DNA of 64,000 nt, from NCBI GenBank assembly GCA_037903475.1, contig JBAJFG010000060.1:62001-126000 (forward strand), given 5' to 3'. Source of the DNA: Ancylostoma caninum (Eukaryota; Nematoda; Chromadorea; Rhabditida; Ancylostomatidae). Under the pieces are notes generated by a model, which worked only from the letters and a program-made list of their open reading frames with translations, did no database searches and was not told the DNA's origin. Numbering within the stretch: position 1 is the first letter of the stretch; every line of letters begins with the position of its first letter. Both the position numbers and the translations under genes were made by a program. Of this stretch, positions 35,560 to 47,221 are shown in pieces.

Positions 35560-36125
35560 AGCTCAGGAAACGAAGATGCTTCATGAGATTGGTGGGATAC
35601 TTGGGGAGGTGATCCACGGTGTTGGCGGAATACATAGGATGGGTGCGTAAATTATTCCTTAGGCTTTTGCCTGAGGCCACGGGGTTGGCGAGAAACATTG
35701 GAAATTTATTGTCCAGGCTTTTGTTTGAGTTTCTGGAAAGGGAGGTAATCCACGGGCTTGGCGGGATACATGAGGTGGGTGCGCAACTTATTTTGTAGAC
35801 TTTTGCCTGAGTTTCTAGTGGGAACGGGAGACACGCAAGTTACCTACCTGAGTTTCTTGGAAGGGAGGCAATCCACGGGGTTGGCGGGATACATGGGGTG
35901 GGTGCGTAAATTATTGTCTAGGCTTTTGCCTGAGTTTCTGGAAAGGGAGGTGGTCCACGGGGTTGGCGGGATACATGAGGTGGGTGCGCAATTTATTGGG
36001 CTTTTGCGCAATTTATTGAGGCTTTTGTTTGAGTTTCTAGTAAGGGAGGTGGTCCACGGGGTTGATGAGACACATTAGGTGGGTGCGCAAGTTATTGTCT
36101 AGGCTTTTGCGCGAGATAGTAACCC
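35560..36125. repeat. Minisatellite 1 (roughly 90-110-bp units)
   Basis: About six imperfect units of the pattern GGTGGTCCACGGGGTTGGCG, GGATACATGAGGTGGGTGCG, CAANTTATTGTCTAGGCTTT, TGCCTGAGTTTCTGGAAAGG. Unit length varies through internal deletions and a short local duplication near 35985-36020. Open frames in it are by-products of the repetition. Confidence 0.85.
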
Positions 36126-36384
36126 CGTGAGTTCCTTGGCTCAAAGTTTCACCGCATTCTATCAGTGTTGGTATTAGAGTTCGAGTAGAGTGTCTGCAAA
36201 CAAACCTAATTAAGCACTTCATTCAGTCTCAACACCTGTCTGAATAGAACTAATCCTTAGATTTTGAGAAACTCAAACTAAACAGTGGCAAACAGCTTGT
36301 CGAGGAGTCACAAAATGCCAAAATTGACTGATTGAAATTTTTGAAGACCACGACCTTCTTTTTGTTGACGACCAATGAACACGT

Positions 36385-37860
36385 GTTGCCTTTTGCCTGA
36401 AGCCAACGCCGCTTTACCACTGAGCCAGCCAGCCGGACTCACAGGGAAATCCCGGCCAACAGACCTCGCCAATTCACTACTGGCCCAGTTGAACTCAAGG
36501 AAAAGTTCCGACCAATGGGCCAGTGCGCCCCTTTACCTAAAACCAGCGCTACTTTACCACTAGCCCAGTCAAACCCAAGGGAAAATACCGCGAAAACAGT
36601 GGACAAGTGTGCCCCTTTACCTGAGACCGGCGCGGCACGTGTGCCCCTTCACCTGACCTGAGACGGGCGCAACTTTGCTGCTGACAGCGTCGCAGTCAAA
36701 GGAAAATCCTGACCAACAGACCCTTGTGCCCCTTTACCTGAGGTCGGCGCCTTTTTATCATTGGTCCAGTCGAACCCAAGGGAAGTGCTGACCAAAGACC
36801 CGTGTGCCCCTTTACCAGAGTCCAGCACCTGTTTACCACTGGCGGGAAAATTCTGACCAAGAGACCCATGTGTCCCTTTACCAGAGACCAGCACCTGTTT
36901 ACCACTGGCGGGAAAATTCTGACCAACGGACCCGTGCTCCTTTACCTGAGACCGGCAACTGTTTACCACTGGCCCAATGGAACCCAAGGCAAAGTCCTGA
37001 CCAACGACCCGTGTGCCCCTTTACCTGAGACCAGCAACTGTTTACCACTGGCCCAGTGGAACCCAAGGGAAAGTCCTGGCCAACGGACCCGTGTGCCCCT
37101 TTACCAGAGTCCAGCACCTGTTTACCACTGACGGGAAAATTCTGACCAACGACCCATGTGCCCCTTTACCAGAGGCTAGCACCTGTTTACCACTGGCAGG
37201 AAGACTCTGACCAACGGACCCGTGCTCCTTAACCTGAGACCACCACCTGTTTAACACTGGCGGAAAAATTCTGACCAACGGACCCGTGCTCCTTTACCTG
37301 AGACCGGCGCCTGTTTACCTTGGCCCAGTCGAACCCAAGGGAAGTGTTGACCAAAGACCAGTGTGCCCCTTTACCTGAGGTCGGCGCCTTTTTATCATTG
37401 GTCCAGTCGAACCCAAGGGAAGTGCTGACCAAAGACCCGTGTGCCCCTTTACCAGAGTCCAGCACCTGTTTACCACTGGCGGGAAAATCCTGACCAACGG
37501 ACCTGTGTGCCCCTTTACCAGAGTCCAGCACCTGTTTACCACTGGCGGGAAAATTCTGACCAACAGACCCATGTGCCCCTTTACTTGAGACCGGCGCCTG
37601 TTTACCATTGGTCCAGTCGAACCCAAGGGAAGTGCTGACCAAAGATCCGTGTGCCCCTTTACCAGAGTCCAGCACCTGTTTACCACTGACGGGAAAATTC
37701 TGACCAACGACCCATGTGCCCCTTTACCAGAGACCAGCACCTGTTTACCATTGGCGGGAAAATCTCGACCAATGGACCCGTGTGCCTCTTTACCTGAGAC
37801 CGGCGCATGTTTACCACTGGCCCAGTCAAAATCAAGGAAAAACCCCAACCGATGGGAACA
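36385..37860. repeat. Minisatellite 2 (about 20 units of 66-78 bp)
   Basis: Roughly 20 tandem units of GACCAACGGACCCGTGTGCC, CCTTTACCAGAGTCCAGCAC, CTGTTTACCACTGGCGGGAA, with variants that replace the middle by GGCCCAGTCGAACCCAAGGG. The commonest unit is 66 bp, a multiple of three, so every frame that avoids a stop stays open and both strands show long repetitive reading frames (22-residue periodicity). Higher-order alternation of unit types indicates multi-unit duplications. It follows minisatellite 1 after about 260 bp. Confidence 0.92.
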
Positions 37861-38082
37861 GCGCTACCACTTCGTTTCAAAACCATGTCAGGAAACAAAA
37901 CCATGTGCGAGGATTTTGTTGTAACGTTAATCGACATTATTAGGATTATTGGGCTCCAAATCGGATTTGCAGGGAGCCCCCTCACCCCTGAGAATGGCTT
38001 GCTGGATTAAAAAAACCTTATATCTGTTTGATTCTTTCAATCCAGTTGTTTAGTTTCACCATTATTTTTTGAATTTTTATCA

Positions 38083-38930
38083 CTAGACTGTGTACCCGGC
38101 TTTGCTCGGGTCCTGGCAAAAATAGCGAAAAATCAATAAAATCGATAAATCGATAGTGCTGTACAAAACGGTTGTCATATTCGTATTCAGCGTATTGACA
38201 TACTCCAGTAGACATGTCTTCGCCGCGCCCGGGGCAAAATTAGCGAAAAATCAGTAAAATCGATAAATCAATAGTGCTGTACAGAACGGTTGTCATATTC
38301 GTGTTCAGCGTACCGACATACCCCGGCAGACATGTCTTCGCCGCGCTCGGGGCAAAATTAGCGAAAAATCAATAAAATCGATAAATCAATAGTGCTGTAC
38401 AGAACGGTTATCATATTCGTGTTCAGCGTATTGACATACCCATATCTTCGCCGCCCCTGAGGCAAAATTAGCGAAAAATCAATAAAATCGATAAATCGAT
38501 AGTGCCGTACGAAACGGTTGTCATATTCGTCTTCAGCGTATTGACATACCCCAATAGCCATGTCTTCGACGCACCCGGGGCAACAATAGCGAGGATCAAT
38601 AAAATCGATAAATCGATAGTGCTGTACAAAACGGTTGTCATATTCGTGTTCAGCGTATTGACATACCCATATCTTCACCGTCCCTGAGGCAAAATTAGCG
38701 AAAAATCAATAAAACCGATAAATCGATAGTGCCGTACGAAACGGTTGTCATATTCGTCTTCAGCGTATTGACATACCCCAATAGCCATGTCTTCAACGCG
38801 CCCGGGGCAGCAATAGCGAGGATCAATAAAATCGATATAATCGATAAACTAATCGATAATCCCAGGTGCAAAGTAGCCTAAAACCTACGCCGGCCCTTAG
38901 GGAGGTGTCACCTATAACAAGGAAGATAAA
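38083..38930 (-). mobile_element. Helitron-like element with internal 110-120-bp tandem repeats, copy 1
   Basis: Read on the minus strand the element ends in a short hairpin (ACCCGAGCAAAGCCGGGT, 38111-38094) followed by CTAG at 38086-38083 and a T, the classic Helitron 3' end. Inside are six full and one partial copies of a unit containing ATAAATCGATAGTGCTGTAC and GGTTGTCATATTCGTGTTCA, spaced about 109-119 bp. Its 5' side includes CTTTGCACCTGGGATTATCG near 38857-38876; the exact 5' tip is not fixed. The same ends and unit occur at 48590-49065. No Rep/helicase frame is present, so it is non-autonomous. Confidence 0.65.
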
Positions 38931-40172
38931 GATCTAGGACTAAAAAAGCGGACAATGTGGAAATTTAGGCCAGCGGCCCCTTTTTTAAAGTACTCATCAC
39001 AACACTGCGTATCGACAATGCGCTGAGAGTCGACGCGTAGTAACGGAAGTGTTTTCGGGGACTAGCGACCAAATCTTTTAATATAGTAGGATCTTGTCCA
39101 TCTCTCTCCTGTCTAGCCCGAGGTGTGTATACGTTCTCAGTTGAGCACGGTTTTCTCCGGTGATCGAAAAATAAGTTTTTCGACTTTAGCTTGATCGCTA
39201 ATGCACTTGATGGGGCAGTTTCAACGAGTTGTTTTACCCATTCCAGGCCCTGAAGAAGGAGATAGCTCCGAAACGTTGGCCGTTCTGAGTAAACTGACTA
39301 CTAATCTCGCGTGCAGTTCAACATAAGATATTACGAAATTCAAGTCATGCCGAGATTTATAAACAGCCGATCTTGGGAGCTATAAAGTTTTTCGTAATTA
39401 TTGTCGCTCATTCCAAAATAATCAAAGTGGCGCACTCTTGCAATCTGCAAGTTTCCAACACGTTGCCATGCATTTAAAGGCAGCACTCACGAAAATTCCG
39501 TGTCCGAGTTTCTGACCGTTTCGGATGCTTAGGAGCTATCCCGTCAATAATACGAAAGTTGCACAGCTGTAGACATCAGTATTTTGAGGATATGAAGAGA
39601 TTCAAATAGTCACCTTCTTTCCATATGAGAGCACCCGCTTTTATTCCCACTTTCATCCTTTCAAATCTGGGCATCTCGGCCACTTTTCCTTGCAGGCGGG
39701 CTAAACGGTATTAGTGAAAACGTCATTTCTATAGAATCTGACAAAATTGAACATTGTAATCGTTTTCACTACAGCGCTAATCCTAGCAATATAGCTAAAG
39801 CAAAATTTTGTTGGGTGCTTCCTTCATTTCATTTTGAACCAAGTAAGTCTGGATACTCTGTGTGGAATGTGGTTCACTGATTTATTTATTTATTTATTTA
39901 CTTATTTGTTATACCTCCATATCGCAAAGGAACGATTAACATCGATCTGTGCTTGCGTAGAGTTCAGCAGTAGGCCTAATATCTGTTGGCTTGGCGGCTT
40001 TTCTTATGAAAACTTCGATGCCACTTACATGAGTAGGAGGATTTGGATTCGCACAAGAATCTTAAGCAAGTTGTCTCGAAGACATGGTGGAGTTCAAGGG
40101 CAGAGCAAAGTGTTCAACATCAAGCTGTTTGTTGGATTGTTTGGACGATTGGAGATATTAGGTCTACTGCTG
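38931..40172. other. Gene-free stretch, possible retroelement tail
   Basis: The segment CCTGAAGAAGGAGATAGCTC followed by CGAAACGTTGGCCG (39248-39281) resembles a short conserved string seen in tails of some retroelements, but this is from memory and weak. A (TTTA)n run lies at about 39880-39910. No gene is supported. Confidence 0.35.
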
Positions 40173-41428
40173 CTCTGAACTTTCGTACCACGGTGGGCCC
40201 ACCGTTATCCCACGGTGGACCCCCAACCGACAGTGGGCCCACCGTTACTCTCCAGTTATCCCCCAGATATCCCCCGATTATGATGTCCGCCCCCACTCAT
40301 CCCACCGTTATCCCACCATTGTCATCAGTCCCACCTTTTCCCCACGGTGGGCCCACCGTGCTCTGAAAATCCATGGTGGAACCTCCGTTTGTCCACCATT
40401 TGCCCACTATTAGCCCACATTTCCGTTTTTTCCACGGTTGAACCACATTTTGCCCACGATTTGCCCACCGTTATCCCACCTATCTCAATTCCGCATTACT
40501 CCTCGTTTTAACCACCAAAGGCCCAGCATTCGCCCACTTTTACCTCATCTAAAGACCGGCCCAGCGGGAACGTGTTTGCAGAATGACATAGATATTTGAT
40601 GAAAACATCATCATTCATTGTGTTTGCTGGTTCCAATCCATTCATCCGATTCCGCTCCCGCTTGTGGTGTGTTCCTCTGGACTTCTACTAACTCTGAGAC
40701 TCCGGCACGGCAAACGGCGTAAACGATTGTAAGTAGTAAAAGTATGATGCGAACTCTCCTTGATGAAGTGAGGATTTTGTTTCAGTGCTTACTTCAGTAC
40801 TAGCTCTTTTAGGCATTCTTTGCCGTAGTCAGTGGGCACATATCGTAATTAATTGTTAGAAGAGGAGTAATTGAGTCGAAATTCATGAATGCTCAAATAT
40901 CGTACATTCCTTCTGACTTCTTCACGAGGAAGAAGGCGTGAGTAGATAACCTCCGAAATGTTCGTTCCAAGTGGATGAAAATACTGCTCATATTCAGGCC
41001 ACACAGAAATGCAAAGTCCTTGGTTTCGCTCCACTCGCGAAACATTGTTGTTTTGTTGCAGTCATGATTGTGCTGTTTTTTAAATGCCAATATGTTGGGA
41101 ATAAATCACTATGCTGTTGTGTGGTGTTTATCCAGAAAAAGGCGATCAGGACACGATGAGAATGTGGGCGGAAGAGCATGATGATCCCCGCCTAACTCGT
41201 TGAATTACCCCGATTAACCCCTGGAAGTGCCCTGATTAACCCTCGGAAATATCCCGATTAAACTCTGGAAAATCCCTGGAAATACCCCAGTTTCTCCACG
41301 GAAATCTCACAGTTTCCCCTCATGAATCCCCAGCTAGCCCAGGGTGACCCCACTGTTTGCTCATGGTTGACGTGCCGAACATTAACCATGGGATAACGAT
41401 GGGCCCACCGTGGTACGAAAGTTCAGAG
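40173..41428. mobile_element. 1.26-kb TIR element with CCCACCGTT-type internal repetition
   Basis: About 40 bp of inverted ends: CTCTGAACTTTCGTACCACG at 40173 and its complement finishing at 41428, continuing into GGTGGGCCCA(C/T)CGTTATCCCA with one mismatch. Both sides are enriched in short CCCACCGTT or GATTAACCC type motifs. The middle (about 40850-41160) has unique sequence and small open frames on both strands with no recognised domain. A target duplication could not be defined. Related strings (CCCACCGTTATCGAGTGGG, GTGCCCACCGTGG) recur near 55706-55792. Confidence 0.65.
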
Positions 41429-41607
41429 TGATTCAGTGATGATAACGGTAAATCCTTTATTGGGATCTTTTGGTATGCCTCATTTCTGTCCACGACTTTT
41501 CACCGTCCCACGACTAGCAAGTCAGTCTCTCTTGGACAATAGAACGCTTGATAAGTACGATATCCGCATGCGCCAGAAGTGCACTCTACATGTGCAATTT
41601 AAATAGT

Positions 41608-42065
41608 TACCAGCTTGATCGTCCTGCTAACGCCGGACTTCCAGGCTTCTTTCAGGCTCGATTCGCTCACTTCGCATTCGTGTGTATGTTCCCCACTACT
41701 TGGTGCCAACTCATCACGCTCGCAGTTGGGGGCCTGTGACGCGACACCTTTTTCACTGCTGAGCGCCGGCGCAATATGTGGCTGACGTGGACCCGTCCAG
41801 CGACGTCTTTCCATCACGGAACGCGGAGCACCGCTCTCGCAGTTGTGAACCTGTTCAACGACATCTTCCCTACTACTGGACGCCAGCGCATCTCTTCCAT
41901 AGCAGTAGCCCTTTCCCATGATTTCCCCAGCGCCCGCGCCGACACAAACCTCATCTGTGCCCTTCTTCATCCGCCTGGCTCATTCTCTTCCTTCTAACGG
42001 CATCACACCCACCTCTTTCCTTTTATACGGTCTTGTAATCACAGGCCAGTATCAATCATTCCGAT
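41608..42065. repeat. Dispersed repeat family, copy 2
   Basis: Begins TACCAGCTTGATCGTCCTGC, continues with TAACGCCGGACTTCCAGGCT and a CTCGCTTCGCTCGCAT-like motif. It then carries degenerate minisatellite units with GCCGGCGCA, and ends around TTTTATACGGTCTTGTAATC at about 42020-42060. Same order of parts as copy 3 (44985-45655). Confidence 0.65.
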
Positions 42066-42789
42066 TAGCTCGGGCATACTTCGAGGGACGCGACATGATA
42101 GCCGCGACTAAGTTTTGCACGAGCGATTCAGTCGCGGCGACTGGGTCGCGTGCTTGGGCATACTTCATTTAATGATTGGCGACGCCATTGAATCATTTGC
42201 TAGGCTCATCCCACTATAATTTTTTAGGACTCATTCACATTTGTTAACCGCACCTCGCGGTTGTAAGCTGCTATAAAAAGGTTTCTACGGTTGAATTGTG
42301 GCTTCTGATTGGTTTCGAAAAGCTAGTTTAGAGTTTCGAACTGGTTCTAATTCTCTATTTGACCTACTGACCATACTTATTGCGTTTTTTTCTTGGAATT
42401 AAAAAAACATGCGCAATTGGAAGGTATGCGAAGTCGGTTAGGAGATGGAATATGAAATCACACTGAAATACTGGACTTTGAGAAGGAATTAAGAGGATAT
42501 GACTTGGAAAAAGGGAAAGATTCGCACATTTTTTCATCAAATCTCGAGAGGAAGTCTGTTACAGTAAGAAACCTAGGGTAAAATGGAGTTAGGGGGGGGC
42601 ACTTGGTATAAGTCGGTAATATGACCAGGGTCAAACGTCCGATGGGAATTTCCCATGAGGGGGTCGTATGGGAGGAGGCTGGGAAGGGGGGAGGTCATAT
42701 TGGAGAGGTGTGGGTGGGGTACGTAGAGGGGTGGCTTGACCATTGAATGTAAATTCATGATTGTTTTATGACATGACAAATGACGTTCC
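42066..42789. other. Gene-free stretch with a G-rich strand
   Basis: From about 42590 to 42735 the plus strand is strongly G-rich. No gene or repeat terminus was recognised. Confidence 0.4.
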
Positions 42790-43400
42790 GCCCAAGAATG
42801 GTCACGTCATATCGAGTTAAAGCAGGACTGGTTAGCAGCGTATGAGAGAAAACGGCTTCAGCACTCTCACAGGTTCGATCCCCGGCGCCTTCCATAAATT
42901 TTTGCACGGGTCGGAATCACTTCAGAACCAAATGTGGAGTAAAGAGGGTGGAAATATTTAAAAAATAGAGTATGCGTATCGAGATCAATCGATTGCACAT
43001 GCTGGATTCGCCTGCGGGGCCCATCAGAACGTGAAAGAGTAGGGTGACCTAGACCTCGTGCTGAAGTCCTCTGACTCGAAATCAGCAAATGCTTCTCTAT
43101 ATGTTCATAGAGAACGACCAGCTCTACCTTCTGCCAGAGTTTTAATTTTCTAGAACTTCATATGCTTTTGGGAGCTCGATGGGAAATTTTTCAATTTTTC
43201 GGGTCTCCGAGGGGAAATTCCCATCTAACTCACGCAAGCAGGAGCAATTATTGGGGTGCGATAATGGGGATGAAGAATCAATGCTTGGAGCTCTATTACG
43301 TGAAGGTAATGAAATTTCGGTAAAAGGCAAACTCCTTTCTTGGGAGTTGAAGAAGTGAAAACTAGATAATTCATCCACAAGGTCAACGTAGTATTTCAAA
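42790..43400 (+). repeat. Possible tRNA-derived SINE-like repeat
   Basis: The head has a perfect RNA polymerase III B box GGTTCGATCCC at 42872-42882 and, about 50 bases upstream, an A-box-like AAGCAGGACTGG (42820-42831, two mismatches), followed by a GGCGCCTTCCA acceptor-stem-like end. A full cloverleaf cannot be drawn, so it is not called a tRNA gene. The following 500 bases contain minus-strand open frames (43399-43142 and 43088-42867) that look like parts of one dispersed repeat. The right boundary is uncertain. Confidence 0.4.
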
Positions 43401-44182
43401 TGGCTGCCGTCTTATCCAGGAGACGTGAGGGTTAACCAGCTAACTTTAGCGCGAAGTCTTGAGCTTGGATCGACTATGCGCTCGCCACAGCGATAGAGCG
43501 ATTGAGAAGATTCAAGACGTGAGAGGGATGATAACCGATGTATTTAGGATGGCGATACTATTCCATTATCACTAAACTTCACATCGCCAATTTATTTTGT
43601 TCACATCTCCGAGAAATACTGGCGATGAGAAGCGATGAGCTTCGTTTGGAAGCGTCTAAAGGCAATGCAACGAAGTAACGATGCGCCGATGCGTTCCGTT
43701 TCCGTCGTAGTTTCCGTCTGTTACATCGCCTGATCCTTTTGATCTCTCTTTAAGGCAGCATCTACGGTAATCTCGCTTTCAACGTTTTCGCTGTACTCTC
43801 AGGTCTCGAATACAAACGCAACCATCAACTGCGGCAAATCCTACGACTTCCATTGCTACCATTTTAGCGTGTTTGCGGAGAATGACTGAGTTGCTCGTGC
43901 AGAAATGGAGGGAGGTGGGAATAAAAGAAAGTTATTTCACCAAGAAAGAAATTGATTCTCAACGAAGAAACAATAACGTGACGCACGGGCCCGAGACACA
44001 AATCATTTCATGCTACACTCATCCTGTTGGAACGCTGGAACAAATCTAATCTCTATATCTTGAGCGTGCTGATAGCTACTGCACAGCAACTTTCGTAGAA
44101 TTGTTGCGACCACAGCTAGCAATAAGTATCCAAAACAATCAAAATCTCTGGCACGATAATCTCTGTGGGTGCGCTGTTAATA
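43401..44182. other. Gene-free stretch, no supported feature
   Basis: No exon, RNA gene or repeat terminus was recognised between the SINE-like repeat and the TIR element at 44183. Confidence 0.4.
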
Positions 44183-46269
44183 TTAGGTTGGTAGGTTGGT
44201 GCAAAATTAATTGTCGAAACGAACACTCCAGTTTAAAGCGTTATAACTTGACTTAAACCCAATGTTCTTTATCATTATAATGTTCTTTTAATTCAGTAAG
44301 TCTTAGCTAACAACATACTGAAATCATATGCCTTTATAACGGAAATTGAGGTCGCAAAAATCTAAAAACTTCTGGAAGGCGATTTCGGCACGCTTCAGAT
44401 CACCAGTCTGCTGCTGTCACGGGTTTAAACCTGTGACTCGGGAAAAGTGAATTCAGTAAGGGAAAGGCCTGAGGAATGAGATGAATGAATGAGAACCTCA
44501 ATGTTTCACTGCGGCAGTTTTCGCCAGTGAGTTTTTAAGTGAGAGGCTGCACTGGAGCTGGGGAAAACTTGATTCTGTTCGCCAATGCCAGCCACATATA
44601 CAGCAGATTTTCGGACATCAACTCGAAATTGCAATACTAGGTCTCTGCTGTCAATGCTTGACCAGGTTGTAGAAGGCTGCAGTCAATCACACCATTAGAT
44701 CATCACAAATTTCCTGACACAACCACCATAGAAAGAAGATCCGGTTTAGGAAAACTTAGAAGTGGGAACACGTCTCTACCCATACCCCTTTGCTTTTCTT
44801 TTTATTGTATATTAGCCGAGCTTCATCTGCAGCAAGTACATGTTCTGGAAAGGGGTCGTTTTGGGACGAAAAATTAAGTTGGAAAAGATGTTACACCAGG
44901 TCAGACGGTAGTCACCAGTCAGATCGTATGGTGAGCGTCCTTCTTTGCTCTCATCGTCCAGATGGTGAGATTCACTTCATATTCTACCAGCCTGATCGTC
45001 CTGCTAACGCCGGACTCTCAGGCTTCTTCTCGTGCTCGCTTCGCTCGCATATTTTTCCTGTCCATAGGTAAGAATAATGCAGGTGGAAGAACACACTATC
45101 ATTCACGCGTTTCCCAACTATTGGAGGCCTTGCACCCTTGTCACACCGTAGGACCCGTCTCCAAGCGTTTCCCCACTTTCAGACGCCGGCGCACTCTCAT
45201 TACACCATTGGTCCCGACTCCAGGCTTTTCACTAGGTTTGGACGCAGGTGCACCATTATCACACCACTGGACCCGACTCCAGGCTTTTCACCACGTTTGG
45301 ACGCAGGTGCACCATTATCACACCACTGGACCCGACTCCAGGCTTTTCACTACTTTTGGTCGCCGGTGCACCCTTACCATACCATTGGACCCGACTCTAG
45401 GCGTTTCTCCGCTTTTGGACGCCGGCGCACCTTTATCACGCCGTTGGAGCCATGTCCATGCGTCTCCCTGCTTATGAGCGCCGGAGGATCCTTACCACAC
45501 CGCCGGCGCACCTCTAACATACACTATACCCTAATCCCCATCCGCATCATTCCTCGTCCGCCTCGTTCCTCATCTTCGTTATAAAAATATCCTGCCCGTC
45601 TCCTTCCTTTTATACACTCCTGTAATCATAGGCCTATCTCATTCATTCCGACTGTGATGAAAACAACAGTCGGCCATTAACATGTCTGAACATGGCAAAA
45701 GTGGCCCAAAACACCTCTAAATCCGGGTAAAAATCAAAATTTACCACATTTTCGTACATAACTCGATGTGCTGAACACGATGTTGTAGGTATTTCCCGTT
45801 TTTGATGGCTGTTTCTCGTGCACACACACATTAACTGCCAATTAAGAAGAAGTGAGATGGCTATCTCTAACGCCTGATCGTCCAGCGACATCCAGCGACC
45901 ACGATCATGGTTGCATTTGAATTGAAAATCGTAGGGAGAAAACTTTATGAACCCCCAGCTCACCGTTCTTTAGAAAGGCGATTGCAAGTTAAAACAAGTG
46001 CGAAATTACGGGACACCTCCGATTCAGTGTGATCGAGTTTGAAGTCATTAACTACGATCACCCGAGGATCGCGTCCGCTCAGCATTTGTTCGCGGCTCTA
46101 CGGAAAGGTATTACAACAAGCTAGCCAGAATATGCAAGCGGCTTTTGAGAGAGAGGAAAAACCTTTCTGAAGGTCACTCATGTTGGCTTGAAATTCCTTC
46201 AAATCCCACAGAGGAAAGAAGTTTATTTGTGCATACCCCAAAACGGCAATTAATTTCGCACCAACCCAA
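44183..46269. mobile_element. Mariner-type TIR element, 2.09 kb, interrupted by a second repeat
   Basis: Left end TTAGGTTGGTAGGTTGGTGC then AAAATTAATTG; right end complement is TTGGGTTGGTGCGAAATTAA at 46269. TA flanks it at 44181-44182 and 46270-46271. The left tip looks duplicated (TAGGTTGG twice). Repeat family copy 3 occupies 44985-45655, leaving about 1.4 kb, near mariner length, but transposase motifs were not recognised in what remains. Confidence 0.65.
44985..45655. repeat. Dispersed repeat family, copy 3, with a 60-bp minisatellite
   Basis: Starts CTACCAGCCTGATCGTCCTG and TAACGCCGGACTCTCAGGCT, then CTCGCTTCGCTCGCATA. From about 45118 to 45510 there are six to seven units of about 60 bp (CACCACTGGACCCGACTCCA, GGCTTTTCACTACTTTTGGA, CGCCGGTGCACC). 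It ends CTTTTATACACTCCTGTAATC. It lies inside the TIR element 44183-46269. Confidence 0.75.
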
Positions 46270-46774
46270 TATTAATTGAAAATGCCGGCGTATCGTTCAC
46301 GATCCTTCCACAAGTACTCACTACCGGTTGAATGATCTATAGAATCGGCAAGCAATGGTGAATGATCGTTGGGTCAGTTCAAAATCTCCGAGCTGCAGTG
46401 AGATAGATAATTTTTGCTCGGAAGCCCCATTTCGTGACATGCGGCAAAGGATGCTGGGACTTATGGACGACTAAATGAACTCGACTAAAGGACTCGCGAT
46501 ATGTAACTAGCCGAGTCTCCTGACCAGGCCCTCCTTGTGCCCTGCAGTAGTCCTACGCGTGCGTGCAATACTCTGTCTGACTATATCACACAGATTCTCG
46601 TCGGCTATCTACCCCTCACGTATAAAATCTCCTCACTCGCATTATTTACTGGCATCCACCGGTGGTTGTTGCGATCGCTAGAAATATAGGAATACCGACG
46701 AACTTCGATGCAACTTTAATACGTGCCCACGAGGAACACCCGACGTAAGTGATAGCGATAGTGGAGACGATGCC

Positions 46775-46920
46775 TATCGAAAGCCATGCCAGATGTTCCT
46801 CTGTCTCACATTCATTGATTTGAAGAAAGCCTTGGATTAGGTTGAGCCGGAAGCAGTTGTGGAAGCGTGGGCAACCACGGTGTAGTTACTCAATACATCA
46901 AGATATTTCGTGTAATCAAG
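46775..46920 (+). pseudogene. RTE-type non-LTR reverse transcriptase fragment
   Basis: The frame from 46796 reads FLCLTFIDLKKALD, then a stop, then VEPEAVVEA and, after a frameshift, GNHGVVTQYIK. FIDLKKAFD followed by VE-EA is the first palm motif region of RTE-clade reverse transcriptases. Only about 50 codons survive, with a stop and a frameshift, so it is a relic. Confidence 0.7.
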
Positions 46921-47221
46921 GTGAGGGTATAATCACTGTGATAGAGCTGTTGACTTCGGCATCGAAATGGTTGCAAGATAATGTCAATAATCGTGATTTG
47001 CGCTGGAATTACCCTTCCGTGCGAACTTTGGAAAGATCCGACGAGATGTCTATGTTGGCCTTCTACGCGCAATGATCGTTCCTTATTAGTGGTAAATCAT
47101 CAAACTAATCCTGCTCCTACATTTATGCAAATTTTTGCTGAAAATTTACATAGATTTTGGTTCACTTGTAGTGCTGATCACGAATTCTGTATCCGTTTTG
47201 CACGACTTAACTTTTTTGCAG

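Noticed and set aside
36649..37985. Long reading frames on both strands encoding repetitive peptides
   Set aside because: They follow from a 66-bp minisatellite unit divisible by three; the repeat peptide appears in several frames on both strands and there is no start, signal or splice context.
38358..38687. Open frames over the CGATAAATCGATAG repeats
   Set aside because: Tandem units of the Helitron-like element; frames repeat with the unit and carry no domain.
45138..45584. 148- and 171-codon frames of His/Pro/Thr-rich repeats
   Set aside because: Generated by the 60-bp minisatellite of the dispersed repeat family.
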